NCBI GenBank assembly: GCA_003539495.1 | Contig: DPPB01000040.1 | Coordinates: 772-22,626 of the forward strand | Origin: Oscillibacter sp. | Lineage (GTDB): Bacteria > Bacillota > Clostridia > Oscillospirales > Oscillospiraceae | Reading direction: 5' to 3' | Length of the DNA: 21,855 nt | In this document: in pieces, positions 1 through 9,032 of the stretch | How the letters are laid out: each line of letters starts with the position of its first letter | Numbering within the stretch: position 1 is the stretch's first letter | The notes under the pieces: generated by a model | What the model saw: the letters and a program-made list of their open reading frames with translations, nothing else | Told to the model about the DNA's origin: nothing | The model's database searches: none | Program-made: the position numbers and the translations under genes

Positions 1-1979
1 GTCACGGCGCCGTTCATCATGAACTTCATATTGCCGGTACCGCTGGCCTCCTTGCCGGCAGTGGAGATCTGCTGGGATACCTCGCTGGCGGGCATGAGCA
101 TCTCCGCCATGGAGACCCGATAGTTCTCCAGGAATACCACCTGCAGTCTATCCTTGCAAATGGGGTCGTGATCGATCTGATCGGCCACGGAGCCGATGAG
201 GCGGATGATCCGCTTAGCCACGGCATAGCCCGGGGCGGCCTTTGCGCCAAAGAGGAAGGTCTGGGGGCGGAAATCCATATGGGGATCGTCCTGCAGGCGC
301 TGATAGAGATAGAGAATGTGCAGCACATTCAGCAGCTGCCGCTTATACTCGTGCAGACGCTTGACTTGCGTATTGAACACGGCATCGGTATTGAGCACCA
401 CGCCCTGCTGACGCTTGGCCCAGTGGGCAAAGCGGTCCTTATTTCCCCGCTTGATCTCCGCCAGCTGCGCCAGCACCGCGGCATCGTCCGCGAAAGCATC
501 CAGCTTGCTCAGGGCATCGGGATGCAGCAGGTAGTCATCGCCGCCGGTGAGGTCACAGATGAGGCTGTGGAGGCCGGGATTGATCTGACTAAGCCAGCGG
601 CGGTGGTCCACGCCGTTGGTAACGTTGTGGAATTCCTCCGGGTGCATCTGATAGGCGTCCCGGAACACATCCCTGCGCAAAATCTCCGTATGCAGGGCGG
701 ATACACCGTTGACGCTCATGCCCCCGGCGATGCACAAATTTGCCATACGCACGCCGCCGTCCCACACGATGGCCAGCTTCTCCGTCTTGGCGGGATCGTG
801 GTAGAAATCCTCCACCTGCTTTTGCCAGCGGTGGGCAATCTCCACGATGATCTGCCAGATACGGGGCAGAAGCGTTTCAAACAGGCTTTGGGGCCAGCAC
901 TCCAGCGCCTCGGCCAAAACCGTATGGTTGGTGTAGGCCACGCTGTTTTTGGTGATCTCCCACGCCTCGTCCCAGCCCATGCCCGCATCATCCATGAATA
1001 TGCGCATCAGCTCCGGAATTACCAGCGTGGGGTGGGTGTCGTTGATCTGAATGACGTTTTTTTCATGGAAGTTCCGCAGGGTACCGTACACCTCCAGATG
1101 CTTGCGGGTGATGGATTGGATGGTGGCGGATACGAAGAAATACTGCTGCTTCAGGCGCAGAGATTTACCCTCATAGTGATTGTCCTCGGGATAGAGGACC
1201 TTGCTGATGGCATCAGCCATGGTGCGCTCCTCGCTGGCCTGGAGGTACTGGCCCCGGCTGAACAGCTGCATGTCCACGGGCTTTGGGCTGCGGGCCTGCC
1301 AAAGCCGCAGGGTATTGACATGGTCGGTCTTATAGCCGGCAATCTCCATATCACAGGGCACAGCCAGAACTCTTGTGTAGTCCTCGTGGACCACCATCAG
1401 CTGGCCGCCGTCCCACTTGGTACGAACGGTGCCGCCAAAGTGGACCTCCTCCGTCTCCTGGGGCCGAGGCAGCAGCCACGCGCCGCCGATGTCCTGCCAA
1501 TCGTCAGGCAGCTCCACCTGCTGACCCTCCACGATCTTCTGCTTGAATATGCCCAGCTCGTAGCAGATGGAGTAGCCCGTGGCAGGGATATTCAGTGTGG
1601 TCATACTGTCCAGATAGCAGGCAGCCAGGCGGCCCAGGCCGCCGTTGCCGAGGCCGGCATCCGGCTCATGCTCAAACAGATCTGCCGCCTTGAAGCCCAG
1701 CTCCTCCACCGCCTGGGTAAGGGGTTGAGTCAGGCCCAGGTTATAGGCGTTTTTCATGAGGCTGCGGCCCATGAGAAACTCCAGGGACAGATAGTGCACC
1801 TGCCGGAGCTGGCGAGCGTCCGTATCCTCCCGGGTGGTAATGTTCCGCTCGGCCATGATGTCCCGCAGGACCATGGCGCAGGCCCGGAGCATATCCCCAT
1901 CCCCTGCCTGCCGAGGGGTGCAGCCGCAGTTGATGCGCAGCTTCTGCGCAATGGCTTCTTTCAGTGTATCCTTGGTCAT
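1..1979 (-). CDS. glgP: Glycogen phosphorylase, 3' end cut off by the window edge
   Basis: Releases glucose 1-phosphate from the non-reducing ends of glycogen in the cytoplasm, using pyridoxal phosphate (PLP). The visible 659 residues start MTKDTLKEAI and show the family landmarks in order: the YLSLEFLMGRSL block near residue 65, the GLGNGGLGRLAACYLDS block near residue 110, INDTHPTL in the middle, and SGTGNMKFMMNGAV at the very edge. The lysine of NMKF (about residue 652) is the expected PLP Schiff-base lysine. Members are usually about 750-830 residues, so roughly the last 100-150 are missing here. The ATG has a good ribosome site (GAGGTG, 8 nt upstream) and follows glgA by only 7 bp, so it is the last visible gene of the glg operon. 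Identity is secure; substrate preference for glycogen over maltodextrin is inferred from the operon. Confidence 0.96.
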   Translation of the reverse strand, partial: MTKDTLKEAIAQKLRINCGCTPRQAGDGDMLRACAMVLRDIMAERNITTREDTDARQLRQVHYLSLEFLMGRSLMKNAYNLGLTQPLTQAVEELGFKAADLFEHEPDAGLGNGGLGRLAACYLDSMTTLNIPATGYSICYELGIFKQKIVEGQQVELPDDWQDIGGAWLLPRPQETEEVHFGGTVRTKWDGGQLMVVHEDYTRVLAVPCDMEIAGYKTDHVNTLRLWQARSPKPVDMQLFSRGQYLQASEERTMADAISKVLYPEDNHYEGKSLRLKQQYFFVSATIQSITRKHLEVYGTLRNFHEKNVIQINDTHPTLVIPELMRIFMDDAGMGWDEAWEITKNSVAYTNHTVLAEALECWPQSLFETLLPRIWQIIVEIAHRWQKQVEDFYHDPAKTEKLAIVWDGGVRMANLCIAGGMSVNGVSALHTEILRRDVFRDAYQMHPEEFHNVTNGVDHRRWLSQINPGLHSLICDLTGGDDYLLHPDALSKLDAFADDAAVLAQLAEIKRGNKDRFAHWAKRQQGVVLNTDAVFNTQVKRLHEYKRQLLNVLHILYLYQRLQDDPHMDFRPQTFLFGAKAAPGYAVAKRIIRLIGSVADQIDHDPICKDRLQVVFLENYRVSMAEMLMPASEVSQQISTAGKEASGTGNMKFMMNGAV

Positions 1980-1986
1980 TTGTGTT

Positions 1987-3429
1987 TCACCTCGATGTGT
2001 CGGTAATATTCTCATACAGAGCCTCATAGGCCCCGGCGCTGACGTTCCAGCTGAAATCGTCGGTCATGCCGCACCTCTGCACCCGGCGGAAGCCGTGGAG
2101 GTCGCTCCGATACAGCTCAACCGCCTGGGAGATGACATACTGCATGTCAAAGGCGCTGTAATTGGCAAAGACAAAGCCGTTGCCGTCCTCCTGCCCCATC
2201 TGGCAGGAGCGGACGGTATCCGCCAGGCCGCCGGTCTGGCGGACAATAGGCACGGCGCCGTAGCGCATGGCGATCATCTGGGAAAGGCCGCAGGGCTCGG
2301 AGCGGGAGGGCATCAGAAACAGGTCGCTGCCGGCATAGATCCGGTGGGCCAGATCCTCGTTATACCCAATATAGGCGCAAAGCCGGCCCTTATAGCGGTT
2401 TTCGGCGTAGCGGAAGAAGCTCTCATACTGCTCCTCCCCGCTGCCCTGGAGCACCAGCTGGCAGCCGGTGCGCATGATATTGTCCAGACTCTCGCAGATG
2501 AGGTCGATGCCCTTGTGTCCCACCAGGCGGCTGACCATGGAAATAACAGGCACATCGCTCTGCACCTGCAATCCCAGCTCCTGCTGCAGGGCCTTCTTGC
2601 AGGTGGCCTTGCCCCGGAGGTTCCGGACACTGTAATGGGCCGGGAGTACCGGGTCCGTGGCCGGGTCGAATACGGCGGTATCAATACCGTTTACAATGCC
2701 GCTGAATTTCTCCCCGCAGCGCTGCACCACGGACTCCATCCCCTGGGCATAGGCGCTGAGGCAGAGCTGCCGGGCATAGGTGGGACTGACGGTGGTGACG
2801 GCGTCAGCGCAGAGCATCGCCCCCTTCATGAGGTTCACGCAGCCGTCCATCTCCAGGGTGCCGCCGTCATACCAGCCCCGATCCAGGCCGAATAGATCCG
2901 ACACCGTATTCGCTCCGAACTTGCCCTGGTACTCAATATTATGAATAGTGAACACCGTGCGGATGCCCCGCAGGGCATCCCACCGGCCGGTGAGATCCTG
3001 ACGGTACACCGGCACCAGGGCCGTCTGCCAATCGTTGCAGTGAATCACCTGCGGCATCTCGTCCAGCAAGGGCAGCAGATCCAGCACCGCCCGGGAGAAA
3101 AAGCCGAAGCGCTCGCCATCGTCCCCCTCGCCATAAAGCCGGCCCCGTGCAAAGTAATGCTCATTATCCACGAAATACCAGGTGACACCCCGGTACTCCA
3201 GGGAAAACAGCCCGCAGTACTCATGCCGCCACGACAGGTTCACATAGATAAACCTGTGGAAGGTCATCTGACGGCGCCACTGCTTAGAAATGGTGTCATA
3301 CAGCGGCAGCATCACCGCCACATGGTGGCCCCGGGCCGCCAACGCCACCGGCAAACTCCCAGATACGTCCGCCAGGCCGCCTGTTTTACAGAAGGGGGCG
3401 GCCTCCCCCGTTACATACAGAATATTCAC
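1987..3429 (-). CDS. glgA: Glycogen synthase (ADP-glucose type)
   Basis: GT5-family glycosyltransferase that adds glucose from ADP-glucose to a growing alpha-1,4-glucan in the cytoplasm. The 480-residue product is of normal length. The N-terminal KTGGLADV motif (K15) is the ADP-glucose-binding signature, and the C-terminal half carries the GT-B block SRSEPCGLSQM followed by QTGGLADTV, with the catalytic Glu in SEPCG. The start is GTG; a GGAGG sits 11 nt upstream inside the last codons of glgD, and the gap to glgD is 6 bp, so translation is probably coupled. It lies between glgD and glgP in the glycogen operon and has no promoter of its own that I can see. Confidence 0.97.
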   Translation of the reverse strand: MNILYVTGEAAPFCKTGGLADVSGSLPVALAARGHHVAVMLPLYDTISKQWRRQMTFHRFIYVNLSWRHEYCGLFSLEYRGVTWYFVDNEHYFARGRLYGEGDDGERFGFFSRAVLDLLPLLDEMPQVIHCNDWQTALVPVYRQDLTGRWDALRGIRTVFTIHNIEYQGKFGANTVSDLFGLDRGWYDGGTLEMDGCVNLMKGAMLCADAVTTVSPTYARQLCLSAYAQGMESVVQRCGEKFSGIVNGIDTAVFDPATDPVLPAHYSVRNLRGKATCKKALQQELGLQVQSDVPVISMVSRLVGHKGIDLICESLDNIMRTGCQLVLQGSGEEQYESFFRYAENRYKGRLCAYIGYNEDLAHRIYAGSDLFLMPSRSEPCGLSQMIAMRYGAVPIVRQTGGLADTVRSCQMGQEDGNGFVFANYSAFDMQYVISQAVELYRSDLHGFRRVQRCGMTDDFSWNVSAGAYEALYENITDTSR

Positions 3430-3435
3430 CTTACA

Positions 3436-4533
3436 TTACACCTCCGCGCCTTTGCCCAGCACCAGGGGGTACTTCTCTGCCCCCTCCAGATGCACACCCG
3501 GGCCGATCCTTACCGCTTTATCCGCAATGACGCGGCGCACCACGGCACCCTTTTCCACCACGGTGTCCTTAAATAGAATACAGCCCTCCACAACAGCACC
3601 CTTTTCCACCCGAACATCCCGGCTGAGGATGGAACCCCGGACGCTGCCCTGAATGTCGCAGCCGTCATCCACCAGGGAGTTCACGCAGCCGCCCTGGGGA
3701 TCCATATAGGTGGAGGCGGCGTCATTTTCTTTGGCATAGATGGGCCTGTCGGGGCAGAACAGATCCTGCCGCACAGCCGGGTCCAGCAGGCGCATGCTGC
3801 TGGCATAATACCCGGCCACATCGGTGATGTGGGCTGCAAACCCGTGAAAGGCATACCCCCGGATGTGCAGCTCCTTGGTCAGGCCCTGGAGGACGCAGCC
3901 CTGGAAGCTGTACTCATGGCGGCTGACGAATCGCTCCACCAGGGAGAGCAGCAGCTCTGTCCGCAGCAGGAAGATCTGTAGGCAGCGCAGGCCCTGGCGC
4001 TGCTCCTCCACCGCCTCCATCACCCGGCCGGTTTCATCCAGGTTCAGATACAGGCCGTCCCCTGTGGAGGGGGCACACACCACAGTGATGTCCGCACCGG
4101 CCTTTATATGCGACTCCAGCACCGCTTTCAGATCGATATTCAGGGCCACATCGCTGTCGGCCAGAAGCACATAGTCCTGCTGGATATGGCGCAGGTAATC
4201 CTTCACCACGTCCAATGCCTCCAGCTTGCCCCGGAAGCGGCCGTTGCCCCGGGCGCTGTTATAGGCGAACACCGGCAGCAGCGTCAGGCCGCCGAAGCTG
4301 CGGGAGAGATCCCAACTCTTGCCGCTGCGCAGGTGATCCATCATGCTCTGGCACTTGCCGTGCATGATGACGCCCACGTCCCGGATGCCGGCGTTGACCA
4401 TGTCCGAGAGGATGAAGTCCACCATCCGGTATGAGCCGCCAAAGGGCACGGAGCCGTGAATACGTGGCTCCGTCAGCTCCCGCAGGCCGTTGCTTTTTTC
4501 ATAGGAAAAGATGATGCCGTGTACTCCGTTCAT
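3436..4533 (-). CDS. glgD: Glucose-1-phosphate adenylyltransferase, GlgD subunit
   Basis: Regulatory partner of GlgC in the two-subunit ADP-glucose pyrophosphorylase of Firmicutes. The 365-residue protein has the nucleotidyltransferase fold landmarks (VPFGGSYRMVDFILSDMVNAGI near residues 29-50, LADSD near residue 125) and a C-terminal left-handed beta-helix with hexapeptide-like turns (GSVRGSILSRDVRVEKGAVVEG). The N-terminal glycine-rich nucleotide loop found in GlgC (LLAGGQGSRL) is absent and replaced by IIFSYEKSNGLREL, which is what separates GlgD from GlgC. From studied Firmicute enzymes, GlgD has little activity alone and raises GlgC activity. Its ATG overlaps the glgC stop by 4 bp (ATGA), with an AGGAGG just upstream, so the two subunits are probably made in coupled fashion. 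Confidence 0.95.
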   Translation of the reverse strand: MNGVHGIIFSYEKSNGLRELTEPRIHGSVPFGGSYRMVDFILSDMVNAGIRDVGVIMHGKCQSMMDHLRSGKSWDLSRSFGGLTLLPVFAYNSARGNGRFRGKLEALDVVKDYLRHIQQDYVLLADSDVALNIDLKAVLESHIKAGADITVVCAPSTGDGLYLNLDETGRVMEAVEEQRQGLRCLQIFLLRTELLLSLVERFVSRHEYSFQGCVLQGLTKELHIRGYAFHGFAAHITDVAGYYASSMRLLDPAVRQDLFCPDRPIYAKENDAASTYMDPQGGCVNSLVDDGCDIQGSVRGSILSRDVRVEKGAVVEGCILFKDTVVEKGAVVRRVIADKAVRIGPGVHLEGAEKYPLVLGKGAEV

Positions 4534-5744
4534 ACCTTAACCTCCTGTCCGTGGGTCTTATCCAACATAGCTCCGGCGGGGACCGTTTCCCCGGGGGTCA
4601 CCTCCGTCTGTGGGCCCAGCACCGCCACGCCCCATTTATCGGGGTCGGCGGCAGTCTCCGGCCCGGCGCCTACATGGGAGCTCTCGCCCACCAAGCTGTT
4701 CTCGCCCAGGATGGCATATTCCACCCGGGCGCCTTTTTTCACCACCGCACCGGGCATAAGCACGGAGTAGGTGACTACGGCGCCCTCCTCCACCACGGTG
4801 TTGTAGCTGAGGACGGTGTTCTTCACCTCGCCCCGGATGTCGCAGCCCTTGGCCACGGCGCTATTGCCCACATCAGCCGTCTCGGCAAAGAAGGCCGGCG
4901 GGCAGGAGGGCGTGCGGCTGTAAATGGGCCAGCGCTTATCCAGCAGGTTCAGCCCCGAGCCCGGAGAGAGCATATCCATATTGGCATCCCACAGGGAGTC
5001 CAGAGTGCCCACGTCCTTCCAGTATCCCTCAAAGCGGTAGGCCACCATCTTCTCCCCGGCCTTCAGCATGGCGGGGATGACATTCTTGCCGAAATCATTG
5101 GCCGAGTCGGGGTCAGCATCGTCCTGCAGCAGGTAGGCCCGGAGCTTTTTCCAGGTGAAGATGTAAATGCCCATGGAGGCAAGATTACTCTTAGGCTGCT
5201 TGGGTTTTTCCTCAAAATCGGTGATGACGTCCGCTTCGTCCACATTCATAATGCCAAAGCGGCTGGCCTCCTGCCAGGGCACCTCCATCACAGAGATGGT
5301 GCAGTCGGCCCCGGTCTCCTTATGGCGGCGGAGCATCAGAGAGTAGTCCATCTTATAGATATGATCCCCGGAAAGCACCGCCACATACTCCGGATCATAC
5401 AGATCTACAAATCCGATGTTCTGGCAGATGGCATTGGCCGTGCCCTTATACCAGGTGGCGCCGGTATTGCTTTGATAGGGGGGCAGGATATGTACGCCTC
5501 CGTTCATGCGGTCCAGCTCCCAGGGCTGGCCGCTGCCGATGTAGTTATTCAGCTCTAAGGGACGGTACTGGGTCAGCACACCCACGGTATCTATGCCGGA
5601 ATTGGCACAGTTGGACAGAGGAAAGTCGATGATTCGGAATTTTCCCCCGAAGGGAACCGCCGGCTTGGCCATGTCCCCGGTGAGCACATAGAGTCGGCTG
5701 CCCTGACCCCCGGCCAGCAGCATGGCGATACATTCTTTTTTCAC
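4530..5744 (-). CDS. glgC: Glucose-1-phosphate adenylyltransferase, catalytic subunit
   Basis: Makes ADP-glucose and pyrophosphate from ATP and glucose 1-phosphate, the committed step of bacterial glycogen synthesis. The 404-residue protein has the full catalytic set: the MLLAGGQGSRL nucleotide loop near residues 8-18, AKPAVPFGGKFRIIDFPLSN, the LSGDHIYKMDYS block, and FEEKPKQP. A C-terminal beta-helix (VKNTVLSYNTVVEEGAVVTY and on) follows. The usual residue pattern before the AKPA block reads YVLTGDMAKPA, as in other Firmicutes. It begins with GTG, overlapping the glgB stop by 4 bp (GTGA), with AAAGGAG 10 nt upstream. It overlaps glgD by 4 bp at the other end. Confidence 0.97.
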   Translation of the reverse strand: MKKECIAMLLAGGQGSRLYVLTGDMAKPAVPFGGKFRIIDFPLSNCANSGIDTVGVLTQYRPLELNNYIGSGQPWELDRMNGGVHILPPYQSNTGATWYKGTANAICQNIGFVDLYDPEYVAVLSGDHIYKMDYSLMLRRHKETGADCTISVMEVPWQEASRFGIMNVDEADVITDFEEKPKQPKSNLASMGIYIFTWKKLRAYLLQDDADPDSANDFGKNVIPAMLKAGEKMVAYRFEGYWKDVGTLDSLWDANMDMLSPGSGLNLLDKRWPIYSRTPSCPPAFFAETADVGNSAVAKGCDIRGEVKNTVLSYNTVVEEGAVVTYSVLMPGAVVKKGARVEYAILGENSLVGESSHVGAGPETAADPDKWGVAVLGPQTEVTPGETVPAGAMLDKTHGQEVKV

Positions 5745-7597
5745 AGATGATTCGCTCCTTTCTTCCGGTTATACTTTCCAGCGCCCCGCAGATACACCGT
5801 ACCCAGAGGCGGGATCCGAACAGCGATGGAGGTCTCGCGCCCGTGGGACGGAACAGCCTCCACCGGTATGGGTGTTTCATTGATGGCACCGCTGCCGCCC
5901 CATTGCAGGGCATCGGTGTTAAAAACCTCCTTGTATTCCGCCCTCTCCGGCACGCCGAAGCGGTAATTCTCCCGCAGCACCGGAGAGAAATTCACCGCGC
6001 ACACAAGCTCCCGGCCCCGGCGATCCCGCCGGAGGAACACGATGACGTTGTTGTGGTTATCGTCCGGCACCAGCCAGGTAAAGCCGTCCCAATCCAGGTC
6101 GTTTTCCCACAGGGCCGGGGTCTTCCTGTAAAACCGGTTCAGCGCCCGGATGCACCCATGGGCGGCGGAGACCAGCGGATCCTGCAAAACGCCCCAATCC
6201 AGCTGTCCGGCAAAATCCCATTCCTTCCACTGAGGCAGCTCACCGCCCATGAATAGAAGCTTGCACCCCGGGTGGGCCAGCATATAGGCTAAAAAGCCCT
6301 TCACACCGGCCAGCTGCATTCTCTCGTCTCCGGGCATCTTGCCCCGGAGGGAGCCCTTCATATGCACCACCTCGTCATGGGAGATGGGCAGCACAAACCT
6401 CTCAGAAAAAGCGTACACCATGGAAAAAGTGACATCCTTATGATGGTATTGACGAAAATAGGGATCCATCTTCAGGTAGTGGCACAGGTCGTTCATCCAG
6501 CCCATGTTCCACTTCAGGTCAAAGCCCAGCCCCTCGTTCCCCGTCACATGGGGCCAGGCGGTGGACTCCTCCGCGATCATCAGCGCGCCGGGCCTTTCCC
6601 GGTGAACGGTGCGGCACAGCAGCTGTAAAAACTCTACCGCTTCCAGATTTTCCCTGCCGCCGTTTCGGTTGGGCCGCCACTGGCTGCGGCCGTAATCCAG
6701 GTACAGCATAGAGGCCACAGCGTCCACCCTGAGGCCGTCCATATGGTACTCCCGCAGCCACCACATGGCCGACGAGAGGAGGAAGCTGCGCACCTCGCCC
6801 TTTCCATAGTCAAAGACCCGGGTGCCCCAGCCCTCATGCTCCCATTTCAGGCTATCGCCGTATTCATACAGGCAGGTGCCGTCAAACTCCAGCAGGCCCT
6901 GCTCATCCTTGCAGAAATGGGCCGGCACCCAATCCAAAAACACCGCCAGGCCCGCCCGGTGGAGCCGATCCACCAGATACTTAAAATCCCGGGGGGTGCC
7001 ATAGCGGGAGGTGGGGGCAAAATATCCCGTACACTGATAGCCCCAGGAATCATCCAGTGGGTACTCCGTCACAGGCATCAGCTCCACCGCCGTGTAGCCC
7101 ATGTCCGACACATACTTGGCCAGCTCATCCGCCAGCTTTCGGTAGTTAAAGGGATTGCCGTCGGCGTAGCGCCGCCAGGAGCCCGGATGCACCTCGTAAA
7201 TATTCAGGGGCCGGGTCAGCAGCGGCTTGTCAACAAGGCTCTTTTCCCATGCATCGTCCTGCCAATCATAGTCCAGAGGTGCCAGCTTACTGTCCGTCTC
7301 AGGGCGGGTGGCAGCGTGAAAGGCGTAGGGATCCGCTTTCCACACGATTCTCCCATCAGCCCGGGTCAGGCAGAACTTATAGCTGTCGTAATCCTTCGCC
7401 CCGGGGACAAAGCACTCCCACACGCCATCTGCGCACTGCATGGGAATCTGCTCCCAGCCGGAAAAGTCCCCGGCCAGACGCGCCGCCCGGGCGTGGGGCG
7501 CCCACAGCCGGAATCGGAAGCCGCCGCATTCGGGATGCGCCCCGAACCAATCCGCCGCGGCGCACCAGGTGCCGCCAAAAAAAGCCTCTTTATCCAC
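5741..7597 (-). CDS. glgB: 1,4-alpha-glucan branching enzyme
   Basis: GH13 enzyme that cuts an alpha-1,4-glucan and reattaches the piece through an alpha-1,6 bond, making the branches of glycogen. The protein has an N-terminal CBM48-type beta domain (FRFRLWAPHARAARLAGDFSGW), then the barrel with all four conserved regions: FLDWVPAHF, GLRVDAVASM (nucleophile Asp), IAEESTAWP (acid/base Glu) and LPISHDEVVHMKGSL. At about 618 residues it is on the short side of normal. Start choice: a GTG at 7606 touches the Shine-Dalgarno sequence directly, while the GTG three codons later at 7597 sits 8 nt after AGGAGG, so I take 7597. First gene of the glg operon, 74 nt after the promoter's -10 element. Confidence 0.95.
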   Translation of the reverse strand: MDKEAFFGGTWCAAADWFGAHPECGGFRFRLWAPHARAARLAGDFSGWEQIPMQCADGVWECFVPGAKDYDSYKFCLTRADGRIVWKADPYAFHAATRPETDSKLAPLDYDWQDDAWEKSLVDKPLLTRPLNIYEVHPGSWRRYADGNPFNYRKLADELAKYVSDMGYTAVELMPVTEYPLDDSWGYQCTGYFAPTSRYGTPRDFKYLVDRLHRAGLAVFLDWVPAHFCKDEQGLLEFDGTCLYEYGDSLKWEHEGWGTRVFDYGKGEVRSFLLSSAMWWLREYHMDGLRVDAVASMLYLDYGRSQWRPNRNGGRENLEAVEFLQLLCRTVHRERPGALMIAEESTAWPHVTGNEGLGFDLKWNMGWMNDLCHYLKMDPYFRQYHHKDVTFSMVYAFSERFVLPISHDEVVHMKGSLRGKMPGDERMQLAGVKGFLAYMLAHPGCKLLFMGGELPQWKEWDFAGQLDWGVLQDPLVSAAHGCIRALNRFYRKTPALWENDLDWDGFTWLVPDDNHNNVIVFLRRDRRGRELVCAVNFSPVLRENYRFGVPERAEYKEVFNTDALQWGGSGAINETPIPVEAVPSHGRETSIAVRIPPLGTVYLRGAGKYNRKKGANHL

Positions 7598-7677
7598 CTG
7601 CGCCACCTCCTCATTCTCTCCATTCTATCATTCCGCCGGGACAGAGCCTGCCGAAACGAACGGAATCTGATTGCATT

Positions 7678-7706
7678 ATTTTACCCTAATTCCCGCGCTC
7701 CGTCAA
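7678..7706 (-). promoter_or_regulatory. Sigma-A promoter of the glycogen operon
   Basis: On the minus strand, TTGACG (7701-7706) and TAAAAT (7678-7683) are separated by exactly 17 bp. Transcription would start near 7671, giving a leader of about 70 nt before glgB. It is the only good promoter seen upstream of the five glg genes. Its core and flanks are nearly the same as those of the promoter at 9004-9032. Confidence 0.8.
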
Positions 7707-7758
7707 GAAACGTATACAGCGACGACTACCCCGGAAAGGGCAGCCGCCGCTGCATAAT

Positions 7759-8955
7759 TCACTCCGATTGCTCCTGCTGCAGCGCAGCACCCATGCCGAA
7801 ATCCTCGGCTACGCTGTCGCCGTCCCGCCGGAGCATCTGCTCCATCACACGGATATCGCTGTCCACATCCATGGCGTCGGATTGATAGAGCTGATCCAAC
7901 TGCCGCTCAAAGCCCGCCACGATCTTATCCATTGTGTCGGCAATGCGCTGCTTAGCCTGCGACACATTCCCGCCGCTGACGCCGGCCTCCTCAAAGTCAG
8001 CATAGCTATCCAGCAGCTTTTGGGTGGTGGGCAGGTAGTAGTTGAGAAAGGTGGATGCCTTGGCTTTCTTGGCCGGTTCCTCCTCTACAATGCGGAAAAT
8101 TTTACCCGCCAGATCCTCCAGCCGGTCAATCTTGGCGCTGATGGCGGGGTCAGCGATGCGGTCATTGGCCCGGCGGATATCCCGCAGCTGGCCGCTGTAG
8201 CCCTCCTCCGCCTCCGCCGGGGCGGGCTGTGCCTCCTTTTGGGCCTGCTCCAGGCCCTCGGCCGCCTCAAAGGTGCGCACCAAGACGCCCCGGCCCAGGT
8301 CCAGGTAGGCCTCCTTACCCCAAAAGCCCTTCTGCACCATCTGCTCCAGGTCGTTTTCCACCCGGCGGGCGGACACATTTGCAGCTGCAGCCAGCTGGGA
8401 TATGGTCACCGTGGGCTTTTTCCCGGCGATGGCCTGATACTTGGCATAGCGGCGCAGACGGCGGCGCATCCAGTGGCTGCCCAGCAGCAGCCCCAGGCCC
8501 CCGGCGGTGATACCCATGGGCCAAAATGTGTACTCCAAAAACGCTCTCCAGTTGCCGTACTCCAGGAAGAACAGGTTATCCCCCAACGCGTTAAGCAGGA
8601 TGATGGCGCCAATTACGGTCACCACAAGACCGATGTTCCGCAGTACATTCGCATTGCTGTCAGAGATCTTTGGGGTACGGGTGATGCTGCTCTTGCGCTT
8701 CCTGCTCTGAGCCGCGGAGTCGCTCTTTTTCTCCGCAGCGGCAGCTGTCACGGCATCCTCCGGCTCGGCTGTAATGATCGTCTGCTGTGCGCCGGCGCGG
8801 TTTTTCTTGCGCTTGCTGCTGTCGGAAAGCTTGGCAAAAAGCACGATAAGGCCCACTGGCCACGCAAAGGCAAACAGGAGGGCAATGACAATCCACGACC
8901 ACAGCTCATTGTTATCCGGTTTTTTCGGCTGTCTGGCTTTTCTGCTCTCATCCAT
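7759..8955 (-). CDS. XpaC-family membrane protein with an internal winged-helix-like segment
   Basis: A 398-residue protein of the family named after Bacillus XpaC (5-bromo-4-chloroindolyl phosphate hydrolysis); the true function of the family is not settled. Visible parts: a hydrophobic hairpin at residues 19-43, a charged Lys/Ala-rich linker, two further membrane segments near 104-124 and 143-163, a basic cluster (MRRRLRRY), a helix-turn-helix-like stretch at about 181-228 (TISQLAAAANVSARRVENDL), an Ala/Glu linker, and the C-terminal XpaC helical domain from about 255, with the characteristic LNYYLPTTQKLLDSY and DVDSDIRVMEQML. The soluble domains would face the cytoplasm. The ATG has AGGAGG 9 nt upstream. 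In Bacillus-type loci xpaC is followed by a TelA-like gene; here the next gene is glgB and no TelA is present. No strong terminator separates it from the glg promoter, so some readthrough into glgB is possible. Confidence 0.8.
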   Translation of the reverse strand: MDESRKARQPKKPDNNELWSWIVIALLFAFAWPVGLIVLFAKLSDSSKRKKNRAGAQQTIITAEPEDAVTAAAAEKKSDSAAQSRKRKSSITRTPKISDSNANVLRNIGLVVTVIGAIILLNALGDNLFFLEYGNWRAFLEYTFWPMGITAGGLGLLLGSHWMRRRLRRYAKYQAIAGKKPTVTISQLAAAANVSARRVENDLEQMVQKGFWGKEAYLDLGRGVLVRTFEAAEGLEQAQKEAQPAPAEAEEGYSGQLRDIRRANDRIADPAISAKIDRLEDLAGKIFRIVEEEPAKKAKASTFLNYYLPTTQKLLDSYADFEEAGVSGGNVSQAKQRIADTMDKIVAGFERQLDQLYQSDAMDVDSDIRVMEQMLRRDGDSVAEDFGMGAALQQEQSE

Positions 8956-9003
8956 GAGTCGTTTCCTCCTGCTCCATATGACTAACTGTTGTTCGATACA
9001 TTT

Positions 9004-9032
9004 ATTTTACTCTTTTTCCCTCTCTGCGTCAA
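9004..9032 (-). promoter_or_regulatory. Promoter of the XpaC-like gene
   Basis: On the minus strand, TTGACG (9027-9032), a 17-bp spacer and TAAAAT (9004-9009), followed by a leader of about 40 nt to the ATG at 8955. Spacer and flanks closely resemble the glg promoter, including the CGTTTC before the -35 element and AA after the -10 element. Confidence 0.78.

Noticed and set aside
168..2006. 612-codon plus-strand reading frame opposite glgP
   Set aside because: It is the antisense of a clear glycogen phosphorylase; the His/Leu/Gln-rich composition is typical of a shadow in a GC-rich gene, and it has no ribosome site.
7768..8985. 405-codon plus-strand reading frame opposite the XpaC-like gene
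   Set aside because: Mirror of a gene with recognised domains; the composition is unlike a real protein and no promoter or ribosome site is seen.
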